DNA from: Sabulicella glaciei
GTDB taxonomy: Bacteria; Pseudomonadota; Alphaproteobacteria; Acetobacterales; Acetobacteraceae
Direction of reading: 5' to 3'
Length of the DNA stretch: 64,000 nt
Assembly (NCBI RefSeq): GCF_026183895.1
Contig: NZ_JAPFQI010000001.1
Span: forward strand, 463,510-527,509
Position numbers and translations under genes: made by a program. The notes under the pieces were generated by a model, which had not been told where the DNA came from, made no database searches, and saw only the letters and a program-made list of their open reading frames with translations. This document shows, piece after piece, positions 28,799 to 38,319 of the stretch (positions are counted from its first letter, which is position 1; each line of letters opens with the position of its first letter).

Positions 28799-30411
28799 GG
28801 CACCTCCTCCACCGTGACGCCCTCGGGGGGCAGCACGGCCTCGATGTAGCCACGCGGGGCGTGCAGCGACGCGGCCGCCTCGCTCGTGTAGCGCATGACC
28901 GGGCCTCCCATGATGGTGAGGCCGGCGGCCAGGGCAAGGAGCGCCGCGATCGGGCCCGCTTCGAGCGCCGCCACGCGGGGTGGCGAGACGGGTGGCGATG
29001 TCCAGAACGCCTCGATCCCCGCGCGCAGCATGGCGACGAGCGTGGCGAGGCCGGAAAGGATCAGCGCAGCCAGGACCAGCCAGGTCAGCGGCGGCAGCCC
29101 GCCCTGCGCGGCCGCCAGCAAGGGGGCCAGGATCGCGAGCTTCGCGAGGAAGCCGGAAAGCGGCGGCAGCCCGGCAAGAAGCAGGGCGCAGCACAGGAAG
29201 GCGCCGCCCAGCACCACCATGGCGCCCGGGATGGGAGCGTCCACGGCCGGCATGTCCTCGGGATCGTCATCGTCGCGCCGGGTACCGAAGGCCTCGCGCG
29301 TCACGGCCAGCACGTCGGCGCCTACCTCCCGCCCGCGTTCCACAAGCTCCACCAGCAGGAAGAAGGCCCCGATCGCCAGCACGGAACTGACGAGGTAGTA
29401 GAGCGCCCCCGCCGTCACGCCGGGCAGGCCAGCCCCGATCGCGGCCAGCAGAGTACCGGAGGAAACGAGCACGCTCGCCCCCGCGAGCCGCGCCAGATCC
29501 TGCGTCGCGAGCACGGCGATGGAGCCGAAGGCGATGGTGGCCAGACCGCCCGCCATCAACCAAGGCCCGCCGAACCCAGCCGAGCCCGCCGCGTCGTCGC
29601 CGAACAGCATCAGCCACAGCCGCAGCACAACGCAGATGCCGACCTTGCTGAGGATCGAGAGGATTGCTGCGGAAGGCGCGCTGGCCGCGGCATAGGTCCC
29701 AGGCAGCCAGAAGCCGACCGGCCACATCGCCGCCTTGATCAGGAAGGCAACGCCGAGGATCGCCGCCCCTGCCTCGACCAGGGCCCGGTCCTCGGCCGGG
29801 ATGGCGCCCATGCGCGCCGACAAATCGGCCATGCTGAGCGTGCCGCCGACGCCGTAGAGCACGCTGACGCCGACCAGGAAGAGCAGCGCCGCCACGAGGT
29901 TGACCGCGATGTAGTGCAGCCCCGCCCGCACGCGCGCCGGCCCGGAGCCATGCATGGCGAGCCCATAGGAGGCGGCCAGCATGACCTCGAAGAAAACGAA
30001 GAGGTTGAACAGGTCGCCGGTGAGGAATGCGCCGTTCAGTCCCATGAGTTGGAATTGCAGCAGCGGGTGGAAATGCGCCCCCGCCCCCTGCCATCGGGCG
30101 AGGGAGAAGACCATGGCTGCGAGGCCCAGCACCGCCACCAGCGCCACCATCATCGCGGAAAGCCGGTCCAGCACCAGCACGATGGCGAAAACCGAAGGCC
30201 AGTTGCCCAGGCGATAAACCCGCACCTCGTGCCCGGCGCCATCCGCCAGGCTGACCAGCAACGTGGCGATGACGAGCAGCGCCACGGCGGAAGCGACCGC
30301 GATCCCGGCGCGCAGTGCCCGGCGCCGCTCGCCCAGCAGGATGAGCAAGGTCCCGGCCAGCAGGGGCAGGACGACCGGGGCGATGACGAGGTGATCGACC
30401 CATCCCGTCAT
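28795..30411 (-). CDS. mrpD: Na+/H+ antiporter subunit MrpD (proton-translocating)
   Basis: 538 aa with about 14 helices, homologous to complex I subunit NuoN/NuoM. GLNGAFLTGDLFNLFVFFEVMLAASYGLAMHG contains the conserved acidic residue of the proton path, and FLIKAAMWPVGFWLPGTYAAASAPSAAILSILSKVGIC the lysine. A charged loop (TRRDDDDPEDMPAVD) between late helices is unusually acidic. It is joined to mrpC and mrpE by four-base overlaps. Confidence 0.94.
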   Translation of the reverse strand: MTGWVDHLVIAPVVLPLLAGTLLILLGERRRALRAGIAVASAVALLVIATLLVSLADGAGHEVRVYRLGNWPSVFAIVLVLDRLSAMMVALVAVLGLAAMVFSLARWQGAGAHFHPLLQFQLMGLNGAFLTGDLFNLFVFFEVMLAASYGLAMHGSGPARVRAGLHYIAVNLVAALLFLVGVSVLYGVGGTLSMADLSARMGAIPAEDRALVEAGAAILGVAFLIKAAMWPVGFWLPGTYAAASAPSAAILSILSKVGICVVLRLWLMLFGDDAAGSAGFGGPWLMAGGLATIAFGSIAVLATQDLARLAGASVLVSSGTLLAAIGAGLPGVTAGALYYLVSSVLAIGAFFLLVELVERGREVGADVLAVTREAFGTRRDDDDPEDMPAVDAPIPGAMVVLGGAFLCCALLLAGLPPLSGFLAKLAILAPLLAAAQGGLPPLTWLVLAALILSGLATLVAMLRAGIEAFWTSPPVSPPRVAALEAGPIAALLALAAGLTIMGGPVMRYTSEAAASLHAPRGYIEAVLPPEGVTVEEVP

Positions 30412-30752
30412 CGCTCGCGCTCCCGCCCATCCACGTGGTCGGTGCCAGTCAGGCCGCGCGCGGCCAGCAGCACGACAAGGAACAGCGCCGTCGTGGCGAA
30501 GCTGATGACGATGGCCGTCAGCACCAGCGCCTGGGGAAGGGGATCCGCGTACTCCAGCAGGTTGCCCTCGCCCCCAGGCGGCAGGATGGGTGGTTGGCCG
30601 GTCTTGAGCCCGCCCGTCGAGAAGATGAACAGGTTCACGGCATAGGAAAGCAGCGACAGGCCGATGATCACCTGGAAGGTGCGCGGCCGCAGCAGCAGCC
30701 ACACGCCCGAACCGGTGAGCACGCCGATGCCGAGCGCGACGATCAGTTCCAT
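30408..30752 (-). CDS. mrpC: Na+/H+ antiporter subunit MrpC
   Basis: 114 aa, three helices, homologous to NuoK: LLRPRTFQVIIGLSLLSYAVNLFIFSTGGL and DPLPQALVLTAIVISFATTALFLVVLLA. The start codon shares one base with the mrpA stop (TGATG). The gene order A(B)-C-D-E-F-G is complete with B fused to A. Confidence 0.94.
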   Translation of the reverse strand: MELIVALGIGVLTGSGVWLLLRPRTFQVIIGLSLLSYAVNLFIFSTGGLKTGQPPILPPGGEGNLLEYADPLPQALVLTAIVISFATTALFLVVLLAARGLTGTDHVDGRERER

Positions 30753-33679
30753 CAGAGCGCCTCCGACGCGGCGGTACGGGCGGCCCGGGCATCCTCCACG
30801 CGCTGCCCGCGCACCGACTGGTGCGCCAGCGCGATGAGCATCAGCACCACCGCCCCCACCACCAGCGCGAAGACGCCGATATCGAAGGCGAGTGCGCTCG
30901 ACATCGGCACGCGCCCGATCACGGGGATGTCCGCATAGGCGTAGTACGAAGTGAGGAAGGGCCGCCCGAAGGCCCAGGCGGCCAACCCGGTCAGGCCCGC
31001 GAGGAGGAGGCCGGTGCCGATCCAGCGCAGGGGAAGCACGCGCAACTGGTTCTCCGTCCACTGGGCGCCGCCGATCATGTATTGCAGGATGATGGCGATG
31101 GAGGCGGTGATGCCCGCCGCAAAGCCTCCGCCCGGCATGTTGTGGCCGCGCAGCAGCAGATAGACGGCGACCACGGCGATGAGGGGAAAGAGCAGCCGCG
31201 TCACCACGGATGGGACGAGAAGCCAATCATCCACCGTCGCACCTTCGTGCCGCGCCGGATGGGCGGCGTCGAAGGCGGCCTGGACGCGCTGCTGTTCCGG
31301 CACCTCCACGCTGTCGGGGGCGGGACGGAACCGGCGCAGCAGCGCGTAGACGGTGAGCGCCACGGCCCCGAGCACGACGATCTCGCCCAGCGTGTCGAAG
31401 CCGCGGAAATCCACCAGGATCACGTTCACCACGTTGGTACCGCCGCCTTCGGTGTAGGCGCGCTCCAGGAAGTGCCGGGCCAGCAGGTCGGGCGGGGTAC
31501 GCGTCATCACCAGATAGGCAAGCCCGGACATGCCCAGCCCGGCGCCGACCGCGAGGCCGAGGTCGCGCAGGCGCCGCGCCAGGCTCACCACCTCCGCCGC
31601 CTCCCCACGCACACCTTCGAAGCGCTTGGGCAGCCAACGCAGGCCGAGCAGCAGCAGCACCGTGGTCACGATCTCGACGAGGAGCTGGGTAAGGGCCAGG
31701 TCCGGCGCGGAGAACCACACAAAGGTCACGCAGACGACGAGGCCCACGCCGCCTACCAGGATCAGCGCGGCGAGGCGGTGGTACTTCGCCTGCCATGCGG
31801 CTCCCACGGCGCAGGCCGCGCCCACGAGCCAGACCAGCGCGATCACCGGGTCCACCCCCTGCGGCGCGAGGTTGCCCGGCCCCACGCCGCGCGCCAGCGC
31901 TGCGCCGCCGCCTGCCACCAGCGCGAGGAGGAGGATGGAGCGAAGCTGAGGCTGCAGGCGCCGCGTGCCGAGGACCCTCTCGCCCGAGCGCGCGAGGCGC
32001 CAGGACAGCGTAACCATCGCGCGTTCGAAGATGCGCCGGCCCTCGAAACGCCGTATCACTGGCGGCCCGTCGGGTCCGTTGCGCAGCCGGTTCTGCAGGC
32101 CGAGATACAGCCCCGTCCCAGCAGCCAGTGCGATCAGGCTCATGACTAGCGGCAGGTTGAAGCCGTGCCAAACGGCGAGGCTGTAGTAGGGCATTTCGGA
32201 CCCCAGCACCGACCGTGCGGCGATGTCCAGGTAGGGACCGATCGTTGCCGCAGGCAGCACGCCGACCATGATGCAGGCCAGGACCAGGATCTCCACAGGG
32301 AAGCGCATCCAGGCAGCCGGCTCATGCGGCTTGCGTGGCAGGTCCACGGGGTCCGGCCCGAAGAAGGTGCCGTGGATGAAGCGCAGCGAATAGGCGACGC
32401 TAAAGGCGCTCGCCACCATCGCGAGGAGGGGCAGGGCAGCCAGCATGGCGGGGAGCGGCGCCTGGGCGGTCAGTGCCTCCTCGAAAAACATTTCCTTGGA
32501 GATGAAGCCGTTGAGCAGCGGCACGCCAGCCATCGCCGCCGCCGCCACCAGGGCGAGGCGGCCCGTGAAGGGCATGGTTCGGTTCAGTCCCGACAGGCGC
32601 CGGATGTCGCGCGTGCCCGTCTCGTGGTCGATGATGCCTGCCGCCATGAACAGCGACGCCTTGAAGGTCGCGTGATTCATCACGTGGAAGATCGCCGCCA
32701 CCATCGCGAGGTCGCTGTTCAGCCCCAGCAGCAGGGTGATGAGCCCGAGATGGCTGATGGTGGAATAGGCCAGCAGCCCCTTCAGGTCGTTCTGGAAGAT
32801 CGCGACATAGGCGCCGAGCACCAGCGTCACCAGCCCCGCCGTGCCGACCAGCCAGAACCACGCATCCGTTCCCGCGAGGACGGGCCAGAGCCGCGCCATC
32901 AGGAACACGCCGGCCTTCACAAGCGTTGCCGAATGCAGATAGGCCGAGACGGGCGTGGGCGCGGCCATCGCGTGGGGCAGCCAGAAATGGAAGGGGAACT
33001 GCGCGCTCTTGGTCAGGGCTCCGAGCAGGATGAGCACCAGGGCGGGCAGGTAGAGCGCGTGCGAACGGATCTGCGGCCCGGCGGCCAGCACGGTGTCCAG
33101 GTCGTAGCTGCCGGCCATCTGCCCTAGCAGCAGCATCCCCGCGAGCAGGCACAGCCCGCCCGTCGCCGTTACGGTCAGCGCCATGCGCGCGCCGTCCCGT
33201 GCCGCCGGGGTGTGGTGCCAGTAGCCGATGAGCAGGAAGGAGAAGAGGCTCGTCAACTCCCAGAAGAAGGCGATCTGGATCAGGTTCCCCGACAGCACCA
33301 GCCCCGTCATCGCGCCCATGAATGCCAGCAGGAAGGCGAAGAACCGTGGAACCGGGTCCTCCTCGGCCATGTAGTAGCGTGCATAGACGACCACCAGCGA
33401 GCCGATGCCGTAGACCAAACCGGCGAAGAGCCAGGCGAACCCGTCCATCCTCAGCTTGAAGGACAGGCCAAGCGTCGCGATCCACTCGAACTCCGTCCGC
33501 AGCACCTCGTTCTCCGAGACCGTCGGATAGGCGGCCCAGACCAGGGCAAGGCTCGACAGCGCGACGACGCCGGCGAGCCGGGCGGCCGCCAGCCTTGCCT
33601 GGGTCGGCAGCACCCCGGCGATCGCCGCGCCCACGAACGGCAAGGCGACGAGCATCAGCAGCAGGGCAGTTTCCGTCAT
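30752..33679 (-). CDS. mrpA: Na+/H+ antiporter subunit MrpA with fused MrpB domain
   Basis: 975 aa. Residues ~1-500 are the NuoL-like antiporter (VYARYYMAEEDPVPRFFAFLLAFMGAMTG; HFWLPHAMAAPTPVSAYLHSATLVKAGVFLMARL), followed by the DUF4040/MbhE-like C-terminal region of MrpA. The last ~150 residues are MrpB (DDWLLVPSVVTRLLFPLIAVVAVYLLLRGHNMPGGGFAAGI). The A-B fusion is the group 2 arrangement known from Sinorhizobium PhaAB. The complex exchanges Na+ or K+ for H+ and supports pH and salt tolerance. Confidence 0.94.
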   Translation of the reverse strand: MTETALLLMLVALPFVGAAIAGVLPTQARLAAARLAGVVALSSLALVWAAYPTVSENEVLRTEFEWIATLGLSFKLRMDGFAWLFAGLVYGIGSLVVVYARYYMAEEDPVPRFFAFLLAFMGAMTGLVLSGNLIQIAFFWELTSLFSFLLIGYWHHTPAARDGARMALTVTATGGLCLLAGMLLLGQMAGSYDLDTVLAAGPQIRSHALYLPALVLILLGALTKSAQFPFHFWLPHAMAAPTPVSAYLHSATLVKAGVFLMARLWPVLAGTDAWFWLVGTAGLVTLVLGAYVAIFQNDLKGLLAYSTISHLGLITLLLGLNSDLAMVAAIFHVMNHATFKASLFMAAGIIDHETGTRDIRRLSGLNRTMPFTGRLALVAAAAMAGVPLLNGFISKEMFFEEALTAQAPLPAMLAALPLLAMVASAFSVAYSLRFIHGTFFGPDPVDLPRKPHEPAAWMRFPVEILVLACIMVGVLPAATIGPYLDIAARSVLGSEMPYYSLAVWHGFNLPLVMSLIALAAGTGLYLGLQNRLRNGPDGPPVIRRFEGRRIFERAMVTLSWRLARSGERVLGTRRLQPQLRSILLLALVAGGGAALARGVGPGNLAPQGVDPVIALVWLVGAACAVGAAWQAKYHRLAALILVGGVGLVVCVTFVWFSAPDLALTQLLVEIVTTVLLLLGLRWLPKRFEGVRGEAAEVVSLARRLRDLGLAVGAGLGMSGLAYLVMTRTPPDLLARHFLERAYTEGGGTNVVNVILVDFRGFDTLGEIVVLGAVALTVYALLRRFRPAPDSVEVPEQQRVQAAFDAAHPARHEGATVDDWLLVPSVVTRLLFPLIAVVAVYLLLRGHNMPGGGFAAGITASIAIILQYMIGGAQWTENQLRVLPLRWIGTGLLLAGLTGLAAWAFGRPFLTSYYAYADIPVIGRVPMSSALAFDIGVFALVVGAVVLMLIALAHQSVRGQRVEDARAARTAASEAL

Positions 33680-33707
33680 GCCGTGATACCCTCCGGCCCC
33701 CCGGCCC

Positions 33708-34160
33708 TCATGCCTCGCCGGCTCGCAGAAGGGTCGCCACCTCCTCGGGCGTTGCGGAGGCGCGCAGGCGGCGGAGCACTTGCGGGTCGCGCAGGGACCG
33801 GCATACCTCGGACAGGGTGGGGAGGAAGCCTTCCGCCTCCGCCTCGGGCCAAAGGACGAGGATCACGAGGTCCACGGGCTCCTCGTCCCGCGCCTCGTAG
33901 CCAATCGGGCGCCGCAGGCGCAGGAAGCGCATCACGGGACGGTCCATTCCCGAAAGACGCGCGTGGGGCAGGGCCACGCCACGTCCCAGCGCCGTGGAGC
34001 CGAGCCGTTCCCGCGCCGTAAGCGCATCAAGGATCTCGATCTCGGGCAGGCCAGCCTCAGGTGCCACCGCCGCCGCAAGTGCCTGGAGCAGGTCCCGCTT
34101 CCCGTCGGTCGGGAAGTCCAGAATCACGTCCCGCGCGGTCAGTTTCTCGGCGATCGGCAT
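33708..34160 (-). CDS. ptsN: PTS EIIA-Ntr-like protein (PtsN)
   Basis: 150 aa, one EIIA domain of the fructose/nitrogen type. The phosphorylatable histidine is His66 in LGRGVALPHARL. RDLLQALAAAVA and ALTARERLGSTALG agree with PtsN. GGAGGGGAG precedes the start. It lies 28 bases upstream of mrpA on the same strand, so co-transcription is likely. In E. coli and rhizobia dephosphorylated EIIA-Ntr modulates K+ transport, so a link to a cation antiporter is plausible but inferred. Whether this is the main ptsN of the cell (usually near rpoN) is not known. Confidence 0.85.
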   Translation of the reverse strand: MPIAEKLTARDVILDFPTDGKRDLLQALAAAVAPEAGLPEIEILDALTARERLGSTALGRGVALPHARLSGMDRPVMRFLRLRRPIGYEARDEEPVDLVILVLWPEAEAEGFLPTLSEVCRSLRDPQVLRRLRASATPEEVATLLRAGEA

Positions 34161-34317
34161 GTTCTCCCCTCCGCAACTCGCTCGTTAACGCCTCGGCAGC
34201 GCAACGCGTGAGCGTCGCTGGTGATGCCTAAATGGGAAGCGAAGGCGTCAGAATACACTGTTCCATACGATTCGCGGTGGCCGGCCCAGGCTCTTCCGCG
34301 CCCGCAACGGCTTGGCG

Positions 34318-35259
34318 TCACACCTCGCCCTTGGGCTCGTCCTCCGTCGGCAACTCGCAGCGATTGTGGATGTGAGTGGCGGCGATGGCCGCATGACCCA
34401 TCCCCACCACGATCTGGTCCAGGCCGCGCACGATGGACCCGGCGGCGTAGAGCCCCGGCACGGTGGTCTGGTTGTGTTCGTCCACCAGCAGCGCGCCCTC
34501 CTGGTCATGCTCGGCGCCGAGGGCGAGGGCGAGGTCGCTGCGCCAGCGAAGGCCCAGGGCAGAGTAGAGGATTTCGAAGCGATGTTCGCCACCGGCGCGA
34601 AGGGCGGCGATGCGGTCGCCCTCCATCTCAAGCGATTCGACGGGGTCCTCCACGATCCGGACCCCGTGCCCTTCCGCCTCCGCGCGGCGCTTGGGGTCGA
34701 GCTCCAGCTTGCGGCCGAGGGTGAGAAGGGTGACGCGGTGGGAGTAGGTGCGGGCGATGAAGATCGCCTCGCCCAGCCCGCGGTCGCCGGGGCCGAGCAC
34801 CGCAATGTCGCGACCACGTGCCTCGAACCCGTCGCAGATCGGGCAGTACCGCACGAGGCCACGCCGGATCGCGTCGGGCAGGCCGGGCAGGTCCGGTTCG
34901 ATGTCCACCGCGCCAGTCGCCAGGAGGACGCGCCGCGCGCGGATCTGCCGCGCCTCGCCCTCGGGCGTTTCCGCCACCGCGACGAACCGGTTCTCCTCGC
35001 GCTGGATGGCGGAAACGGTGGCGCGTTCCGGCTCGACCCCATAGCGGGCGAGGTGGCCGCGCAGCGTGTCCAGCATCTCGGGACCGGGCATGCCCTCCGC
35101 GAAGAAGGGAATGTTGTGGCTCTCGGGAATCCAGGCGGCACGGGGGTGCCCGGCATCCAGAAGCCGGAAGCGGCGCCGGAACCGGGCAAGGTAGAGGGCC
35201 GCGGTCATCCCGGCCGGCCCGCCACCGATGATAACGCAATCCAGTTCCCGGTCCGCCAT
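34318..35259 (-). CDS. Thioredoxin reductase-like NAD(P)/FAD oxidoreductase
   Basis: 313 aa. N-terminal FAD motif GGGPAG (12-17), redox-active CPIC (C139, C142), an NAD(P)-binding GPGDRGLGEA region, and C-terminal GLYAAGSIVRGLDQIVVGMGHAAIAA. This is a typical low-molecular-weight TrxR layout, although no trxA is adjacent, and CPIC instead of CATC makes another disulfide or flavin substrate possible. ATG 35259 is chosen because GGAGG lies just upstream; an earlier ATG at 35310 gives no sensible extension. It follows the 2-hydroxyacid dehydrogenase gene by 47 bases. Confidence 0.87.
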   Translation of the reverse strand: MADRELDCVIIGGGPAGMTAALYLARFRRRFRLLDAGHPRAAWIPESHNIPFFAEGMPGPEMLDTLRGHLARYGVEPERATVSAIQREENRFVAVAETPEGEARQIRARRVLLATGAVDIEPDLPGLPDAIRRGLVRYCPICDGFEARGRDIAVLGPGDRGLGEAIFIARTYSHRVTLLTLGRKLELDPKRRAEAEGHGVRIVEDPVESLEMEGDRIAALRAGGEHRFEILYSALGLRWRSDLALALGAEHDQEGALLVDEHNQTTVPGLYAAGSIVRGLDQIVVGMGHAAIAATHIHNRCELPTEDEPKGEV

Positions 35260-35306
35260 CCACGCCTCCCCTGCAAGGGGGCAGCGCGCGGCAGGGCGGG
35301 GCGGTT

Positions 35307-36353
35307 TCACACCCCCGGCGTCAATCCCATCTCCTCCGCGAGGCGCTTGCGGAAGCGGGGCAGCACCTCGGGGTTGACGATGCGCGGCGGCAGCCGCCCG
35401 GCCGCGAGATCCGAGAAGGCGAGGGCAGCGATGCGGGTGATGTTGGCGCGGCTTTCATGCGTCACGCCCGCCGTGTGCTGGCTGGCGATGACGGCCGGGT
35501 GATGAAGCAAGGGGTGGTCCACCGGGGGCGGCTCCACCTCCCACACATCCAGCCCGGCCGAGGCGATGTGCCCGGATTCCAGCGCGGCCAGCAGCGCCGC
35601 CTCGTCATGGATCGAACCGCGCGCCGTGGTGACGAAAACCGCGCCGGGCTTCATCGCCGCGAATTGCGCGGCGCCGATCATGCCGCGCGTCTCGCGCGTC
35701 AGGGGGCAATGCAGGCTGACCACGTCGGACTCGGCCAGCAGGGTCGGCAGGTCCACCTTGCGGGCGCCGCGCTCGGCCAGCGCGGCTTCGTTCAGGGCGG
35801 GGTCCGTCGCCAGGATCTTGCAGCCGAAGGCGTCGCGCAGCATGCGGGATACCAACGTGCCGACATGGCCGCACCCGACCAGGCCGACCGTGCGGCCCGA
35901 CAGCTCCCGTCCCATCAGCGCCGCGCGGTCGCGGGCCTGCCCGGCCTTCATCGCCGCATGGGCGTCGGGCATCCGCTTCAGGCAAGCGAGCATCATGCCC
36001 ACCGCGTGCTCGGCCACGCCGCGCGCATTGCCGCCGGACTGGTTCACCAGGATTACGCCCGCCTCCGTGCAGGCCTCGGGGTCCAGCGGGTCGTAGCCGG
36101 CGCCGTAGGACGCCGCCATCAGCAGGCGCGGGAGCTTCGCCAGAAGCTCGCGATGGACGTGCAGGGGAAGCGGCAATTCGTCGCGCGCCGCCATGACGTA
36201 GTAGCCGTCGCAGGTGGCGAGCAGGGCGATCTGCTCCTCCAGCGGCATCTCCAGCGGGACGCGGACGATCTCGAGGCGCGGATCCTCCGCGCAGGTCTCG
36301 AGGAAGGCTGGGTGCGGCACGAAGCCGACATAGCCGATGCGGAACGGGTTCAT
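35307..36353 (-). CDS. D-isomer-specific 2-hydroxyacid dehydrogenase
   Basis: 348 aa. The NAD-binding motif GLVGCGHVGTLV lies in the middle, and the catalytic Arg (TARGSIHDE), Glu (LDVWEVEPPP) and His (SQHTAGVTHES) are all present. The enzyme interconverts a 2-oxo acid and a D-2-hydroxy acid; the side-chain specificity cannot be read. It is divergent from the GalB-like hydratase gene across 69 bases, which suggests involvement in the same acid pathway (inference). Confidence 0.9.
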   Translation of the reverse strand: MNPFRIGYVGFVPHPAFLETCAEDPRLEIVRVPLEMPLEEQIALLATCDGYYVMAARDELPLPLHVHRELLAKLPRLLMAASYGAGYDPLDPEACTEAGVILVNQSGGNARGVAEHAVGMMLACLKRMPDAHAAMKAGQARDRAALMGRELSGRTVGLVGCGHVGTLVSRMLRDAFGCKILATDPALNEAALAERGARKVDLPTLLAESDVVSLHCPLTRETRGMIGAAQFAAMKPGAVFVTTARGSIHDEAALLAALESGHIASAGLDVWEVEPPPVDHPLLHHPAVIASQHTAGVTHESRANITRIAALAFSDLAAGRLPPRIVNPEVLPRFRKRLAEEMGLTPGV

Positions 36354-36422
36354 GTCCCCAGGCTTGCGCGGCTTGGGCCCGAGGGCAATCCTGCCGCCGC
36401 AAGCAAGAAGGGGAGCACGCCC

Positions 36423-37136
36423 ATGCCGGGTGTCCTGGTCGTCACCGCCCATCCGGGGGACTTCGTCTGGCGCGCCGGCGGGGCCATCGCGCTGCACGCC
36501 GCCCGCGGCGAGTCGGTGCACATCGTCTGCCTCTCCTTCGGCGAGCGGGGCGAAAGCCAGGGCGAATGGGCCAAGCCCGGCGCGACGCTGGAAAAGGTGA
36601 AGGCCGCCCGCAAGACCGAGGCGGAGCAGGCCGCCGGCATCCTGGGCGCGACGGTCGAGTTCCACGACGCGGGCGACTACCCGCTGGTCACCACGCCGGA
36701 AATGCTGGAGCGCGTGACCGACACTTTCCGCGCCATGAAGCCGGACGTGGTGCTGACCCATGCGGACGAGGATCCCTACAACCTCGACCACCCCACCGCG
36801 AACCGCCTTGCCCGCGCGGCGCGGATCGTGGCGCAGGCGGCGGGGCACAAGCCCGGGCCCGAGACCGCCTATCGCGCGCCGCAGCTCTACATGTTCGAGC
36901 CGCACCAGACCGAGATGTGCGGCTTCCGCCCGGATCTGATCCTCAACATCGACAGTGCCTGGGAAACGAAGCGTCGCGCCTTCGAATTCCTGCCCACCCA
37001 GACCCATCTTTGGGCCTATTACGAGCGGGTGGCGCTCAACCGCGGCCAGCAGGGCGCGCGCAATTCCGGCCGCAAGATGACCTACGGCGAGGCCTATCAG
37101 CGCGCCTTCCCGGAAGCCCTCGACGCGCTGCGATGA
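36423..37136 (+). CDS. galB: GalB-type 4-oxalomesaconate hydratase (PIG-L fold)
   Basis: 237 aa. It has the PIG-L/LmbE fold, but the metal motif reads AHPGDFVWRAGGAIA rather than AHPDDE. CLSFGERGES, GDYPLV, HADEDPYNLDHP, LYMFEPHQTE and a C-terminal YGEAYQRAFPEAL resemble, from memory, the Pseudomonas GalB branch that hydrates 4-oxalomesaconate in gallate/protocatechuate 4,5-cleavage. A PIG-L deacetylase on another substrate is the alternative. It overlaps the CoA transferase gene as ATGA (37133-37136). No ring-cleavage 4,5-dioxygenase or LigK-type aldolase is in the window. Confidence 0.7.
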   Translation: MPGVLVVTAHPGDFVWRAGGAIALHAARGESVHIVCLSFGERGESQGEWAKPGATLEKVKAARKTEAEQAAGILGATVEFHDAGDYPLVTTPEMLERVTDTFRAMKPDVVLTHADEDPYNLDHPTANRLARAARIVAQAAGHKPGPETAYRAPQLYMFEPHQTEMCGFRPDLILNIDSAWETKRRAFEFLPTQTHLWAYYERVALNRGQQGARNSGRKMTYGEAYQRAFPEALDALR

Positions 37137-38263
37137 GCGGCCCTCTCGCCGGCATCCGCGTCCTCGACCTGACGACGGTGCTCCTCGGCCCCTACGCCAC
37201 GCAGATCCTGGCGGAGTACGGGGCGGAGGTGATCAAGCTGGAGCCGCCCGAGGGCGACGTGGTGCGCCAGATCGGCCCCGAGCGTCACGCGGGGATGGGG
37301 GCGATGTTCCTCACCCTGAACCGCGGCAAGAAGGGCGTCATGCTCGACCTCAAGCGCCCCGAGGCGCGGGAGGAGGCGCGGCGCCTCGCGGCCTCGGTGG
37401 ACGTGGTGGTGACCAATATCCGCCCCGCCGCGATGCGCCGCCTTGGCATGGACGCAGCAACGCTGCGCGCGTCCAACAAGGCGCTGGTCTATTGCGGCAT
37501 CGTCGGCTTCGGGCAATCCGGCCCCTATGCGGCGCGCCCGGCCTATGACGACCTGATCCAGGGCATCGCCGGTATCCCCATGCTGGCCCGCCGCCAATCC
37601 GGCGAGGCGCGCTACGCCCCGCTTGCCCTGGCTGACCGCGTGACGGGGCTGCACGCCCTTTCCGCCATCCTCGCCGCGCTCGTGGAGCGCGGTCGCACGG
37701 GGAAGGGGCAGGAGATCGAGGTGCCGATGTTCGAGACGATGGCCTCCTTCGTCCTCGGCGACCATCTGGGCGGCTTGGTCTTCGACCCGCCGATGGATGG
37801 CGGCGGCTATGCGCGCCTCCTCAGCCCCGACCGCAAGCCCTATGCGACAAGGGACGGATTCATCTGCGCCATGGTCTACAGCGACGGGCAGTGGCGCCGC
37901 TTCTTCGCGGCCATCGGCGAGGAGGAGCGCTTCGCCCAGGACCCGCGCATGGCGAACCACGCCGCCCGCACCCGCAACATCGACGCCATCTACGCCGAGC
38001 TGGCCGCCATCTTCGCCACCCGCACCACCGCCGAGTGGCTGGCCCTGCTGGAAGCAGCCGACGTTCCTTGCGCTCCTGCCCATACGCTGGAATCGCTCCG
38101 CGCCGACCCTCACTTGGTCGCCGTCGGCTTCTTCACGGAGGAGGAACACCCGACCGAGGGACGCCTGACCCGCATGGCCCCGCCGGTGCGCTTCGGCAAC
38201 CACGACCGCAACATTCCCCGCCCGGCGCCGCGCCTCGGCGAGGACAACGACGCGGAGCCGTGA
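37133..38263 (+). CDS. CaiB/BaiF family CoA transferase (family III)
   Basis: 376 aa. Typical start LAGIRVLDLTTVLLGPYATQILAEYGAEVIKLEPPEGD; the catalytic aspartate of family III transferases is in AYDDLIQGIAGIP. It moves CoA between carboxylic acids, often succinyl-CoA or acetyl-CoA as donor. It is translationally coupled to the GalB-like gene upstream, so the acceptor may be a hydroxy or oxo dicarboxylate from that pathway (inference). A four-base gene overlap and a following cupin gene complete the operon. Confidence 0.9.
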   Translation: MSGPLAGIRVLDLTTVLLGPYATQILAEYGAEVIKLEPPEGDVVRQIGPERHAGMGAMFLTLNRGKKGVMLDLKRPEAREEARRLAASVDVVVTNIRPAAMRRLGMDAATLRASNKALVYCGIVGFGQSGPYAARPAYDDLIQGIAGIPMLARRQSGEARYAPLALADRVTGLHALSAILAALVERGRTGKGQEIEVPMFETMASFVLGDHLGGLVFDPPMDGGGYARLLSPDRKPYATRDGFICAMVYSDGQWRRFFAAIGEEERFAQDPRMANHAARTRNIDAIYAELAAIFATRTTAEWLALLEAADVPCAPAHTLESLRADPHLVAVGFFTEEEHPTEGRLTRMAPPVRFGNHDRNIPRPAPRLGEDNDAEP

Positions 38264-38319
38264 TGGACAGCCCGGCACGGCTGGGGCAGGAACCCGCCAC
38301 CCGACAGGAGGAAAAATCC

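Noticed and set aside
28489-30645. A 718-codon frame antisense to mrpD and mrpE
   Set aside because: Composition is Arg/Gln/His-rich and without domains, while the opposite strand encodes conserved antiporter subunits.
34161-34317. 157-base region upstream of ptsN as a small gene or RNA
   Set aside because: A 60-codon frame on the minus strand has no ribosome site or similarity I recognise; the region shows only a TATTCT-like element without a matching -35, so it is left as an unassigned upstream region.
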